Notes: a model not told the origin generated them from the sequence alone. DNA of 64,000 bases from Macrosoma leucophasiata (GCA_036365455.1 JAWQUS010000017.1:5394001-5458000), one strand, 5' to 3'. Counted from the stretch's first letter, positions 11,545 to 23,143 are shown. Program-made: numbers and translations.

Positions 11545-11905
11545 AATGTCGCATGGCCCTGCTGGTGTAGATCGTAAGCGATCTGCTCGGTTAAGCACTA
11601 CGGGCGCGGTCGGGTAGTGTGATGGGTGACTGCTAGTGGCAAATTAAATGCGCGTTTCCGTGCTTCGGAGGGCACGTTAAGCCGTCGGTCCCGGTTGCTA
11701 TCGATGGATAGCAGTCGTTAAACCTTGTCGGAGGCCTTATGGGCGGTTTGAAAACATCCGACAGTGGGTTGGCCACTAACCCACCCACCTCCACCAATCC
11801 GCATTGGAGCAGCGTAGTGGCGTAAGCTCCAGGCCTCCCCCCAAAAAGGGGAGAGACTCGTGCCCAGCAGTGGGACGTATAATGAGTTGCCATTATTATA
11901 TATTA
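11545..11905 (+). mobile_element. 5S rRNA-derived SINE
   Basis: The head contains GGTTAAGCACTACGGGCGCG and TAGTGTGATGGGTGAC, matching the order and spacing of the 5S rRNA internal promoter (A box AAGC..CGGGCGCGG, C box GATGGG.GACC). The body has a pyrimidine-rich block with AAAAAGGGG, then CCCAGCAGTGGGACGTATAATG and an (ATT)n-like tail. This is the SINE3 plan: 5S head plus LINE-related tail. Other copies are at 30161-30540 and 58549-58864. Confidence 0.8.
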
Positions 11906-13389
11906 TAATAAACGAAATTCTAAAAATAAAATCACTCACTCGTACGTGAAAGACAATTGCAAAACTATTTCTATTCCATACCGCATCAAGACTCGCTAAC
12001 TGCAACATTTTCATAACTACCACTTTCCCGTCGCTTCGGTCGCTTCTCGCTTCCGTGCGGAAACGGAAGCTAGGCAGCGAAAGAAAGACAGTTACCTAAC
12101 ACAACTGTGCCAAGCCAGGGCGCAAAATGTGTATCTATTCGGTCATCACAGCGAGTTTTGTAAATGTTAGTATGTATTTTCACGCTAAGTATTGGGGGTA
12201 GGTGAATTGAAAAACAACCTATTGAAATAAAACTATTGAATTTAAAGAACCTTTTTATGTATAGTAATCTGTATGGTATAGATTACTATAGATGCCTTAA
12301 ATCTGTATATGTATATGTCACAATTAGAATGCATAATAGGTACATTAATGCTCTGATACAATTCGTTAAAGTGTATAAAAAGGCTACGCAGTAAGGCACA
12401 AGCTTATAAAAGCGTGTTAATCATGGAACCCAGTCATAGATAGTAATTTCAATTACTCGTATTTCAATATTAAAAGGACTGGTGTGCATAAGCCATAAGA
12501 ATATAAAAAATGTAATTAATATGACAGTAGTCCGCCCACACTTGAACTTTATATTCAACGGTGGTGACTATTATTCACGCGGCGCAGGCGCAGGCGCCAC
12601 CGCTATGCGCCGCGATAATTTATGACCGCCATTTTGCATCTGGCCGCCATTTCGCGATTCATTTGCCGTTTTGGCGGGAAGTGTTATTACTAGACTTGGA
12701 GCGACAGTATATTAAAATTATTAGGCGTCTGTTTCAATAATTATGGTATTTATTTATAATGCTGTTATATATAACGTAACATTGCCATTTGTATCATGCA
12801 TGACTATTTAATGGTGTTTATTTACAACAATTGCTTAACAACATTCTATTAAAACTCAGATGTTAAGTAGCTTTTGAGGAAAGTCTTAATGGGTGAAATA
12901 ACTTATGAAAATACAGGTTAATTAAAATAGGACAGAAAGAAATTGCTGTGCTTGAGAAGAGAAACTTAAAAGTAATTAAATCAAAATCTTTTACCAACAT
13001 GTTTTGTCTTGTTTACACTTGTTATCAAAATGCATCAAAATGCATCAAATTGTTTTATTTGTTATGATTCATCTTATTGAAACCTTTTAACAGGCCATCA
13101 ACAGACTATTGTACAAAAAACAATTAGTAAGTAGGTAAGTCAGGATTGGAAACAAAGGAATTTTTAAAATTCTCATTGGAGAGGTAGGCCACTTAATTAT
13201 ACGGGTGAAATTCCGAGAAGAAGTGAAGCCATGAGATAGGCGGATTTCGTTTTCGATATGTTAATTAATAATGGATTTGTCCCTTTTTATCTTATGCACA
13301 ATTATTTATTAACACAAGCCAGAAATTAAATTGTACACACTATATTTAATAGAATTAGTTGATAACGAAACAACTACTTCAATGTTTTT
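11906..13389. other. Intergenic DNA without recognised genes
   Basis: No supported ORF. A GC-rich island at about 12570-12680 (GGCGCAGGCGCAGGCGCC and repeated CCGCCATTT motifs) stands out from the AT-rich flanks, but no transcription unit can be assigned. Confidence 0.4.
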
Positions 13390-13650
13390 TACTGGTGGTA
13401 GAGCTCCAGTAATGACGCTCTCCGGCGTAAGAAACACCACATTACCTTATCTACTTGCCACTTAATGGCGGTGTTCTTTCCGGCACAAAGGTATAACAAC
13501 TTGACCACGCAACCGCATTGCCACTTCTTAGATCAAGTTCTAGGTATAGAATATAAATGTCTGGTTTTTGTTCAGATGTTTAAAAGCTACAGTATTAACT
13601 TACCATCAATGTGAGCTGTACGCTCTTTTGCCTCTTTATGACATAAATTA
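13390..13650 (+). repeat. F1 repeat copy, degenerate
   Basis: Starts ACTGGTGGTAGAGCTCC, then diverges, ending near CTTTATGACATAAA. An old copy. Confidence 0.65.
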
Positions 13651-13879
13651 TGTGTAAATAATTAAAACCGGTCTTCATTTCTAACAACATCAAATATGTT
13701 CATCACGTTTTGTGCAAATAGCCAGTGGGATTTAAAATATGTCTACAATAACACCGGTGCCACTTCTAGAGATTTGCAGCAGATCTCTGCTTTTAATTAT
13801 AGTATGTCTAAGTAGGTATACAATTTTCTAATGAATTTCAGTCGTTGTCGTGAAATATCGTAGTGCAACCCAGACTCAA

Positions 13880-14545
13880 TCTATATATATAAAAAAAGAC
13901 GAGTGGCACTCGGGCACTGCCGCGGTAAAGCTATTGCATTTACATAATTATCTAAAATTATGCAAAACAAAATAAAATGCAAATAAAAGAAAAAAAAAAA
14001 GAAAAATGAAACAATAATTTACCACTTTTTAAATATTGAATGGAAAAACAAACAATAAAAAAAATGAACAAAAACAATCTTGGCAGCGGTGGGATTCGAA
14101 CCCACACCTCCGAAGAGACTGGTGCCTTAAACCAGCGCCTAGATCGCTCGGCCACGCTAACTCACGAGGTTGGACGGCAAAATTATACATGACTTTCTTT
14201 AAATGAGTTTAAAATTTGTAATCCGAAGCGTCCGGTTTTTTCGTTACGGAATTTCTGAATTCGGTCCCCGTGCTCAAGGCCCGCGATAGATGCTATGCAA
14301 TAGCTTAAAAATCAATAGATGTTCGTTAATCTCGCTAAAACTCGAGAACGGCTCGAACGATTTGCCTAATTTTGGGTTTCGAATGATTTTTGGAAGTCAA
14401 GGGAAGGTTTAAAAGGTAAAAAAAACATGAAGAAATTGAAGGGAAACAGTAAAAACCACAATTTCATTTTCCCATACAAATAGTCCGTATCTATCAAACA
14501 CATTACTTCATTCTGAGGCAATACGAAGTTTGCCGGGTCAGCTAG
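13880..14545 (+). mobile_element. Non-autonomous Helitron carrying a tRNA-Leu-like gene
   Basis: The 5' end is TCTATATATATAAAA preceded by A (13879). The 3' end is GCCGGGTCAGCTAG followed by T (14546). TC...CTAG between A and T is the Helitron signature. The right half matches the small Helitrons at 37721-37981 and 30786-31026. The centre carries the sequence at 14081-14161. No Rep/helicase is present. Confidence 0.85.
14081..14161 (-). tRNA. tRNA-Leu(AAG)-like gene or pseudogene inside a Helitron
   Basis: 81 nt with the class II tRNA plan. Acceptor arms GTTAGCG/CGCTGCC pair except for the second base (T against C). Anticodon arm CTGGT-TTAAGGC-ACCAG gives anticodon AAG. The long variable arm reads TCTCTTCGGAGG. 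The T arm GTGGG-TTCGAAT-CCCAC is perfect. The D-arm region GAGCGATCTAGGCGC looks one base shorter than a typical insect tRNA-Leu. A T run shortly 3' could terminate Pol III. The acceptor mismatch, D-loop change and location inside a transposon make it a suspected pseudogene or mobile copy. Confidence 0.7.
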
Positions 14546-15947
14546 TGTGATATAATTATTTTATTAGGAAAGTATGCGATTAATTTCTTTTTTATAAGAG
14601 ATATAATAAGCATACACTTCTGGGTTGTTTTGTTTGATAAGATAAATTCTGTTGATGTAATCAAGTTGGTATTTATCGTACGTTGCCTCTTCATAAAAGT
14701 CGAATTATTCTGGATATTTACAACTTTTTATGACAAACAATCTCAATCAATCGACTTTCTATATACATATGTATATTGGGTCTTTTTATAAAAGAAATTT
14801 AGGTAGATATGCGAGACTATTTAGATTTTCAAAGTATACAACCGCTTTAATAGCTTGACCGTTGATGTTATTTATGTGGACATTTTTGGTGGCCTTTTGT
14901 GATGACTTGCTTACCTTTTCTTTTATTGGAAACTGTAAATCCTGCTGAGTTGGTACTTGAGTAGAAGCAGTTATTATTATTAACATCGTTTAGGCGAATT
15001 TAACAATGCCGTACTGTCTCATTCGGCTGCACGTTACTGCTCTTAATCTTTTGTCTTAACTATGTGTAGATACATAACACATAAAATCCTGGAAGTTTAA
15101 GATTGTTCTTATTATTTATTATTATTATTCTCATTTATTTAGCTTTTTACATATTTTGTATATTTTTACATACATATATTAATAAAAAAAAAATTGTTTG
15201 CAACATATCCAAATTTATTATTATGTCTCTCGTCAGCACGGGATCCAATTTGAACTCCGGACTTTTGTCAGGCTTGCGCGGGGACATGGGGGGTCCAACA
15301 CGTAGAGGCCCTTTCGAGAATTTTGATCTACTTTGTAATGGGTTATATTCGGCGGGACCTTATTATTATTATTTATTTATTATTGCCCCGTCTTATAATA
15401 TAATTTGTATTAAAAAGTAACAATATTACTTAATACGAAAACGCGTATTTTGTGGCCTAACCCAACCGGTGCCCGTCTGTTATCAAGGATCGACGATACA
15501 AGTAAAAGTTACCGCTGAGTAAACACTGGGTTAGATTTATGTGAAAATGGGTGGTATAATTACGTCCTCGTCTCATGATAACAGTAAATGCAATGGGTTA
15601 GGTTTGTAATTAGTCAGAACTTATCGGCTACTTATTATTTGTTGCCTAGTGCTTGTTTGAGACTTAAAGACAGACTTGGGCAATCTACGCTTATGGAGAC
15701 ACTTCGAAACAGTTTTTCGACTAGTTATTTTTTGTTGCCTTGTGCATGTTTGAGACTTACACCAATATTCTAAGTCGTAACCTCGACCTCAACTCAACCT
15801 TACTGAAGGGAATTGGTATTATATGGTTTGTCCGAACTAGGATGATAATTATGACAGCTCATGCCTATGAAGTTCTGAAATTTATCCCTTACGATAAGTA
15901 TTAATTTTATATCATTTTTCACAGACTACCGAAAATCGATATTAATA
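14546..15947. other. Intergenic DNA without recognised genes
   Basis: AT-rich. About 15235-15350 is a GC-richer patch (GGGGACATGGGGGGTCC) that may be a transposon fragment. ORFs here are short and low-complexity. Confidence 0.35.
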
Positions 15948-16396
15948 AAGGAGATGTTGCAAAAATGTATGGACCTCCGGCCATGTATTGTACACAATAT
16001 CATTAACAGGCAAAATCTATACAAACGTTTTTTTACTGCATATTTTCACTTATTTAGCTTTGCTTGGAGTTACAAAACATTATTTGCAGTTAGAATTGCT
16101 ACTCAAAACCAACATGGCGAATATGGCGGGCGATGTCATTTTGACATTTTCATTTTTTAAATTGTATAGTACTTGGAGAAAAAAATAATAGTAAGTATAG
16201 TACTATCCCAAGTGTCGGCTGTATCGCCGCAATGTTATACATGGTTGAAAATGATAAAATTGTTTTAATTAAATGTGGTTGTAACTCTAAAATATATTCT
16301 TGAATAAAGTAATTGTATTTTTTTCGGATTCTTCTTTAATTTACCCATTTTTTGAGGACATGTACGAACCAGAGCCGAGCTCGCAACATCTCCCTT
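15948..16396 (+). mobile_element. MITE with AAGGAGATGTTGC terminal inverted repeats (family M1)
   Basis: Left end AAGGAGATGTTGC and right end GCAACATCTCCCTT are inverted repeats. There is no coding capacity (its ORFs recur only because the element recurs). Other copies are at 21532-22168 and 57450-57915. Confidence 0.8.
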
Positions 16397-16696
16397 ATAC
16401 AATCGAACCTTTTAAAAAATAATGTCATACTCTATACGAAATATTTTATATTTATGAGGTGTATGTACATATTATTATGTGAATTAATTATTTTTAAAGA
16501 AAAAACGTAATGAAAAAATACTATTTTATTGTATTTTATCTGTATATATAATCTTTTTAACGAATTCGTAAAAGTACAAACTATAACTCCAAAAAATGAT
16601 AGTGGCAATACTACAGTCGACCATCTCGTAAAGAAATATTATTGGTCCAAGCCTATTGTACCTACTGACTGTAGGTATATCATTTGTGAACATCCT

Positions 16697-16918
16697 GGTG
16701 GCCGAGTTTTGGCGGGAACCTTGAAAGAGGCGTATGGTGCTTTTATTTTATTTCATTTTCTTGGTGTATTTTTAAGTTATATTGAATAAAGTTGGTGGCA
16801 TTTTGTTTGATATAGGTTTATTACAGTGCCCGTGTATAGTGAAATAGAATAACAGTGCGAAAACACGACCATTCAGGTTGCCTCCAAAACATCATTGAAA
16901 ATGTCCTGGTAAAGTGTT
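16697..16918 (+). repeat. Interspersed repeat F4, possible LTR or LINE piece
   Basis: About 220 bp starting GAGTTTTGGCGGGAACC, with an AATAAAGTTGG block and CAGTGCCCGTGTATAGTG. A close copy is at 29182-29402. The AATAAA and GGGAACC blocks hint at an LTR, but no second LTR or protein was found. An 86-residue ORF (16529-16789) overlaps its start and may be element-derived. Confidence 0.55.
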
Positions 16919-16994
16919 TTTTTTTTATTTATTTAACACAAAAATAACATAATATACATTTTATACAGTTTCGGGCCATATTTGTTATATATTA

Positions 16995-17225
16995 TTTATC
17001 TAATGGAAATGGCAAATAAGCTTGAAGTTTATAGGTAGTGAATACTGTAGCCTATTGACATCTACATACATGAAACTCTTCATGTTGCTGTTTATCTATT
17101 TCTGAGGTGTAAAATTGAGTCGGAAATTACAGGGCCAACATAATCGCCCAATTGGAACTCACTAGGCTGCAGTCTACTATTTGGTGGCAAATAGATAATT
17201 ATATAAGGTCGTCTGGTGTTACCAC
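16995..17225 (-). repeat. F1 repeat copy, strongly degenerate
   Basis: Recognisable from GGCAAATAAGCTTG, CTGTAGCCTATTGACATC and TTGGTGGCAAATAGATAATT in F1 minus-strand order. Confidence 0.5.
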
Positions 17226-17344
17226 TATCCTCGGGAAATCATTTCATCATCAATTTCGCGAAAGAAAAGAATAAGGCAGTAAGTATAATAAACTTACATT
17301 AAACTAAATAGCCTAATGAGATATAATATGATATAAATACACAT

Positions 17345-17388
17345 ATAAATACATAATAAATATAAATACGTATATATAAATATATATA

Positions 17389-17428
<40 letters not shown>

Positions 17429-17460
17429 TAAATAATATACATACATAATAATAATTTAGT
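17345..17460. repeat. (TA)n/(ATAAA)n simple repeat
   Basis: Low-complexity TA-rich microsatellite just 3' of the LINE remnant at 17498. Confidence 0.8.
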
Positions 17461-17497
17461 AAAAGAAAGACGAATTCAATATTGTAAAGAAAAGAAC

Positions 17498-18900
17498 TCA
17501 GGGCATCTTAAGATAATAGTCACGGAGCTTACGTTTGAAAGTGAATTTACTAGGAGCTTTTCTTATATCCACGGGTAGCGAATTCCAGAGTTTTATTGCC
17601 GAAACTGTGAAAGAGTTGGCCATGAAACCGGTTTTGTGTGAAGGAAGACGGAGAGCAAGATATTCCGATGAACGGAGACTAAGAGTGTGAGAGTCGCCCA
17701 GAATTTGAAAATTGAGTTTTAAATAGTCGGGAGCATTAGGATCGTTAAGGATTGAAAACAATAAGCAAAGCATCCTGACAGATCGTCGTTGCCGGATGGG
17801 AAGCCAGTTTATTTCGGTAAGACGATATGTGATCATATTTTCGGAGTCCGTAAATGAAGCGAATACAATTATTTAAAATACGATCCAATTTATTCAGAAG
17901 TTCCTGGGAAAGATCCGGAAAGCAGACATCAGCATAATCAATGGTGGGTAACACAAGAGATTGAACTAATAATTGTTTTGTACTAGTAGGTAAGAAATTT
18001 TTAAATCTGTACAGAGACCGCAGCGAAGCAGTGACATTCTGACTGATTGTCATAACTTGTTTAAACCAATTAAGATTAGAATCAAAATACAAGCCCAAAC
18101 TTTTTACGAACGGAGAAAAAGGAATTACAATATTATCAAATACAACAGGCGATAGAAGTTTTACATCAATTCTCTTAATAAACGACATACTGCCCAAAAT
18201 TATTGCTTGACACTTGTTGACATTAACTGTGATACCAAATTTTTAGACCATAATAGAATTTGTTCCAGATTTTTGTTTATACTAGATATTCCAAGTGCCA
18301 AATTGTCCGGATCAGCTTGTGTGTAGAGTTGTAAATCATCGGCGTACAAATGGTAGGAGCAGTTGAGATAAGTAGTGATGGAATTGATTAATAACGAAAA
18401 TAAGAGAGGTGATAGTATACCGCCTTGCGGAACACCAGAGGTTATAAGTTACACCAATCAGACAAATCCCGATCGATGCGAACCGCCTGCTGGCGACCGT
18501 AAAGGTAAGCCGAGAACCAATCCTGTGCGAGTGATGAGGCGCCAGCTTGCTTTAGTATAGTAATAAGGATATCATAATCCACGGCATTAAAGGCGTTAGA
18601 AAAATCAATTAACACTAAAATAGTTAACCGCCGATCTTCCATACCTGACCTAACGTCTTCAGACATTTTTAGTAGCGCAGTGGCAGTGCTGTGACTGGGC
18701 CGAAAACCAGATTGAAATGGGGATAGGAGATTATTTTCAGATATGTGTTTGGCAAGCTGTCTATGTACCACTGATTCAAGAATCTTAGATAGGAACGGCA
18801 AAATGGAGATCGGCCGAAAGTGGTTCTCTAAACAGGGATTAGCAACTTTGGGTAAAGGGACAATGTAGGCTTTACGCCATTCTGAGGGAAAAGTTCCTGT
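17498..18900 (-). pseudogene. LINE reverse transcriptase remnant, 5'-truncated and frameshifted
   Basis: Minus-strand pieces read as successive parts of one non-LTR ORF2. 18442 to about 18900: FRPISILPFLSKILE and LIDFSNAFNAVDYDIL (RT motifs up to the first catalytic Asp). About 18300-18440: VPQGGILSPLLFSLL and YHLYADDLQLYTQ (catalytic YADD). 17745-18197: RT thumb and C-terminal domain. 17498-17836: C-terminus ending DYYLKMP. At least three frameshifts separate the pieces (near 18440, 18220 and 17800). The 5' part is missing; an F1 copy begins at 18959. The motif style fits the Jockey/CR1/L2 group; clade not resolved. Not functional. Confidence 0.85.
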
Positions 18901-18958
18901 TAGCACGAAAAATTGATTATGTGAGTAATGTGAGTAATGTGAGTAAATTATGTGTTTT

Positions 18959-19253
18959 ACTGGTGGTAGAGCTCCAGTGACGGAGCTCGCGGGCGTTAGC
19001 ACCACCGCATTACCTAATATACTTGCCGCTAAATGGTAGTGTTCAGCACTATCGTGTTCCGGTCAGGTGGTAATGTACGGCCTTGTAATTTCCGACACAG
19101 AGGCTTAACACCTAATGCCTCAGGAGTGGCAGCGCATCTGCATTTTGACCTCTGGTCATTGTGTGGGTGTCTATAGGCTGCAGTCATCACATAACATCAA
19201 TGTGAACTGCATGCTTGTTTGCCACTTTTATAACATAAAAAAAAAAAAAAAAA
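18959..19253 (+). repeat. F1 repeat copy, near consensus (family description)
   Basis: Reference copy of the commonest repeat here: starts ACTGGTGGTAGAGCTCC, passes GCACCACCGCATTACC, GTGTTCCGGTCAGGTGG, GGCTGCAGTCATCAC and TGCATGCTTGTTTGCCAC, and ends in a 15-A run. It has no coding capacity. Order and content resemble the 3' end of lepidopteran Jockey-type LINEs (recalled from Bombyx BMC1-like elements), yet many copies start at the same base, which is SINE-like. Confidence 0.85.
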
Positions 19254-19401
19254 TGAAATTCTCTTCTGACAGAAAATTTAATTTCTGTCTGAATGTTTTC
19301 CGTCAGATGTAAATCATACTTACCATAATGTTATTTCTTTTTGAAATGCACTACAAATAAAACACATTGTTCAGTTCTATTTTTACTATTTAAAGTAAAA
19401 T

Positions 19402-20414
19402 TTATGTATTTATATTTTCATGGCCGTCTGTGAAAGGTTTAGGTCTCCTTTGTGGACCCCGTTTTGTCGTTGTTGTAGGGGTGGTAGTTGTTGTAGGGGT
19501 GGTAGTTGTTGTAGGGGTGGTAGTTGTTGTAGGGGTGGTAGTTGTTGTAGGGGTGGTTGTTGTTGTAGGGGTGGTTGTTGTTGTAGGGGTGGTTGTTGTT
19601 GTAGGGGTGGTTGTTGTTGTAGGGGTGGTTGTTGTTGTAGGGGTGGTAGTTGTTGTAGGAGTAGTAGTTGTTGTAGGGGTGGTTGTTGTGGTAGGGATGG
19701 TGGTTGTGGTAGGGGTGATTGTTGTTGTAAGAGTAGTTGTTGTTGTAGGGGTGGTCGTTGTTGTAGAGGTGGTTGTTGTTGTAGGAGTTGATGCCGTTGT
19801 TGTTGGAGTTGTTGTCGGGATTGTGGTAGTAGTAGGTGTTGTTATAGTAGTTGGGGTTGTTATTGTCGTTGTAGGTGTTGTGGTTGTTGTTGGAGTTGTT
19901 GTCGGGATTGTGGTAGTAGTAGGTGTTGTTGTAGTTGTCGGAGTTGGTGTTGTCGTTGTAGATATTGTAGTTGTTGAAAGTGTAGTGGTTATTGTAGTTG
20001 TTTTGGGTGTTGTTGTAGTTGTTATTGTTGTGGAGGTTGTTAATGTTGTAGATGGGAGTGTTGTGGTTGTTGAAGGAATTGTTCTTGTTGTAGTTGCGGG
20101 TGTCGTCGTACTTGTTGGTTCCGTTGTGGTTGTTGTTTTATGCAACGGTGTGGTCGTTGAGCTAACTGTTGAAGGAGGTAGTGTTGTTGTTGATGGTATG
20201 AAATAAGATATTAATTTTAAAAGTTTTAAGCGTGGGCGTTGTGTTGTTTGTTTCTCCATCATAACTTTGACAATGCTGAGTGGCATCCAGTGTCCCGGCA
20301 TATCTGCTTCTACTGGGTTCGCGATATATATTAGTGTATCTTTTTCTGGGTCCGGCCATTTTGAACTATTTACACAGTATATTATAAATGTAATTAAAGA
20401 TACATATGGTAACA
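19402..20414 (-). CDS. Secreted mucin-like protein A, threonine-rich (main exon)
   Basis: About 337 residues. A signal peptide (LPYVSLITFIIYCVNSS) is followed by a conserved module beginning WPDPEKDTLIYIANPVEAD and containing PGHWMPLSIVKV. Then come some 240 residues of Thr/Pro repeats (TTTTTP units) typical of O-glycosylated mucins, and a basic tail RRPKPFTDGHENINT. The exon starts at an acceptor (TTTTCAG at 20415). Its first two bases TG appear to complete an ATG whose A is the last base of an upstream exon ending at 20603 before GTAAGT, so the 188 bp intron splits the start codon. The neighbour at 23173-23873 is a paralogue with the same ends and the same splice phase. The function is unknown; an extracellular coat, silk or reproductive-tract role would be guesswork. 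Confidence 0.82.
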
Positions 20415-20602
20415 CTGAAAAGAAGAAAATACCAATTATTATTAAGTTTATATTTGTAGTTAATTAATTCTAAATTCACGTTTGATTTAAATTGGTAAAT
20501 AGTAAAAGTGTTATTATTGAATTCTTTTCAACAATATTTTCCCTTTTTACATTTTTAAAAGTATTGTAGTTAAAATTAGGTGTTTTGGAATTTATTACTT
20601 AC

Positions 20603-20680
20603 TTTGCTTCTACTAAATATTTGCGATAACCTCCTTCGGCTCATGATTTAATGTACTCTTAGTGATAAATTCATTGTATT
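20603..20680 (-). other. Putative 5' UTR exon of mucin-like gene A
   Basis: The sequence ending ...AGAAGCAAA|GTAAGT (donor at 20602) supplies the A of the split ATG. Two short upstream ATGs with other frames lie within it. The 5' limit is unknown; 20680 is arbitrary. Confidence 0.5.
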
Positions 20681-20978
20681 TCTTGGGTAATACCTATTTT
20701 CGTAGAGTGCACATAAATACTTGTGTAAAAAAATCACTGTGTGAAATTAACCAACGCTTTTATGATTTTCAATTCGGTTCTCTGCATGTTTGGCAAATGT
20801 TTATTCATTTATTATTTGTATTTCTTGTTTTATTGTCGATAAAATAGATTGAGCTGATTTAATGACTCTTGCAATTAACATTAGACAGCCCAACGTTACG
20901 AAGTAATTTAAACGTAAAATAAAACAGGAAATAGAATTGAGAAACGCGATATCTCCAGTGTCGTATTGTTGGATTTTT

Positions 20979-21249
20979 ACTGGTGGTAGAGTTCCAAGTG
21001 TAGGAGCTCGAGGTCGTATACACTATCGCATTACCTTGGTGGTGTTCAGCGCTATCGTATTCTGTTTAGATGGTAATGTATGGCCCCGTAATAACTATCA
21101 CAGAGACTTAACAACTTAGGTCTCAGGGGTGGTAACGCATCTGCATTTTGTCCGCATCTGGTTTTTGTGTAGGTGTCTTAGGCTGCAGTCATCACTTATC
21201 ATCTTTGAGAACTGCACGCTTGTTTGCCACCTTCATTACATAAAAAAAG
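20979..21249 (+). repeat. F1 repeat copy
   Basis: Starts ACTGGTGGTAGAGTTCC and ends in a short A run. It belongs to the variant with GGCCCCGTAATAACTATCACAG in place of the GTAATTTCCGGCACAG block. Confidence 0.8.
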
Positions 21250-21531
21250 AAAATCTTAATTTTTGTCATATCCACTTTAGACTGTTGGACTCGGAATGAG
21301 AAACGAAATCGAAACAATAAGGTTATTGTTATCAGTAAAATATGTAAACTTTAGCAAATTTTATGATATTCAATACGATTCTCAATAAAAGTCATATTAG
21401 GCCAGGCCTAACATTACCAAGACAACTAGATAGTCGTCATGATGGCTACCGAAACCTAATCTATCCCGTGAAGAATTCCGCTCATTGACGAGCCAGAGCG
21501 ATGGCGCGGACGTGTGGTCCCTTACGATAGC

Positions 21532-22168
21532 AAAGGAGATGTTGCAAAAATGTATGGACCTCCGGCCATGTATTGTACATAATATCATTAAAAACGTTTT
21601 TTACAGCATATTTTCACTTATTTAGCTTTGTTTGCAGTTACAAAATATTATTTGCAGTTAGAATTGCAACTCAAAACCAACATGGCGAATATGGCGGGCG
21701 ATGTCATTTTGACATTTTCATTTTCTAAATTGTATTTTGATTATATAGTACTTGGAGAAAAAAGTAATCTATAATATAAAAATAAGTCGGGTTTTCCTTC
21801 CTGACGCTATAACTTTAGAACGCTCGAACTGATTTCCACGGTTTTGCATTCATTGGAAAGGCCTCGGGCTCCATGAGGTTTATAGCAAAGAAAATTCAGG
21901 ATTATAAAACGTTATCAACGTGGGCGAAGCCGCGAGTAACAGCTAGTATTATCTAAATACTATCGAAATCGATTGATCCCAAGTGTCGGCTGTATCGCCG
22001 CCATGTTTAACATAGTTGAAAATGATAAAATCGTTTGAATTAAATGTGGTTGTAACTCTAAAATATGTTCTTGAATAAATTAATTGTATTTTTTTCGGAT
22101 TCTTCTTTAATTTACCCATTTTTTGAGGATGTGTACGAACCAGAGCCGAGCTTGCAACATCTCCTTTA
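21532..22168 (+). mobile_element. MITE M1 copy interrupted by a Helitron
   Basis: Ends AAGGAGATGTTGC and GCAACATCTCCTTT. Positions 21768-21946 are a complete Helitron; without it the copy aligns with those at 15948 and 57450. Confidence 0.82.
21768..21946 (+). mobile_element. Short Helitron (179 bp) nested in MITE
   Basis: Starts TCTATAATATAAAAATAAG after A21767 and ends GTAACAGCTAG before T21947. The exact A/T insertion and the uninterrupted M1 relatives confirm both borders. The same family occurs inverted at 31998-32179. Confidence 0.85.
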
Positions 22169-23137
22169 AATATCTTTAACCAGGGGTGCGCGGGGGAATC
22201 ACTGAGGGAGAGAAAAGAATATGCCCAAAAAAAAGGTTAAAAAGTATATATAAAACAAACAAAAGGGCTAAAAAGCTACTAAAAAAAAAATATAATAAAA
22301 TAATAAAAAAGAGTATATGGCCTCCTTCAGTGAGTTTGCCTGCGTACCAGCATCCCCTTTTTTAGATCACGCCTCCGACGCGTCGGGGTCAAATAGGCCC
22401 GGGGAATTAGGTCCTCCTCGGCCCTCGAACCGTCCCCCTTCCTCTGTTACGCTTCACGTGCGGAGGGATGATGATTACTCGTTCGTTTCATTGACGACAT
22501 TGAGACCATTGAGATTTAAAAAAAAAACTTTCGAATTATGAAGTTGATTCGCTAATACGAATTTGAAAACGAACACTTGAAAACGAATGCACACCACCTC
22601 GAAAAACTTAGCACCGTAACCATGCGATCTCGAATAACAGAACCTCTAAAGAGAACACGTCACTTTTAAAAATTTGCGATTACATTTTAATAAGTTAAAT
22701 AAATGGCAATAATACAGTTAATTATTAAATTATATTCGTATTTTTTTATAGTGACGTGGGTATTCGTTTTCAAGTGATTCGTATTAGTAAATTAGAGGTT
22801 CTGTTATTCGTGATCGCGTGGCTTCGGTGCTAAGTTTTTCGTAGTACCGTGCATTCGTTGTCACGTGATCCGTGTTAGTAAACTAACGGGGACTTGGTAT
22901 TCGGTGTTACACTTTTCGTAGTCCGGTATCACACTCAATGAAATTTTAGCAACTTAAAACTATCGAGGCCTTTTAGTAGCAGGTGAATTAATCTGGGGTG
23001 AAGGCCTTGGCTTTCTATTTAGCAAGTGATTCTGTAGTTTTTGTGGTACACTTCCCAGAGTTCAGTTCTTTTTAGGCAAAAAAAAATAGAAGAAGTGTAA
23101 CTCTAAGGAAAATTAAGAGAAATACTTTAAACTATTT
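22169..23137. other. Spacer between the mucin-like paralogues; no gene seen
   Basis: An A-rich patch lies at 22200-22320. From about 22540 to 22900 motifs such as GATTCGTATTAGTAA and GTTCTGTTATTCG recur in both orientations, suggesting decayed inverted-repeat DNA. Confidence 0.4.
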
Positions 23138-23143
23138 TTTATT
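23138..23143 (-). terminator. AATAAA polyadenylation signal of mucin-like gene B
   Basis: AATAAA on the minus strand about 30 bp past the TGA at 23173. Confidence 0.55.

Noticed and set aside
11633..12023. Minus-strand ORFs, and the matching ORFs at 30175-30435 and 58554-58805
   Set aside because: They lie within copies of the 5S-derived SINE and recur with it.
16529..16789. 86-residue ORF as a host exon
   Set aside because: Its second half lies in the F4 repeat (also at 29182-29402), and the first half shows no domain or splice context.
19430..20206. 258-codon plus-strand Val/Gly-rich ORF (and the Cys/Gly-rich ORF at 19420-19791)
   Set aside because: Antisense shadows of the threonine/proline repeats of mucin-like gene A, which has a signal peptide, splice sites and a conserved paralogue.
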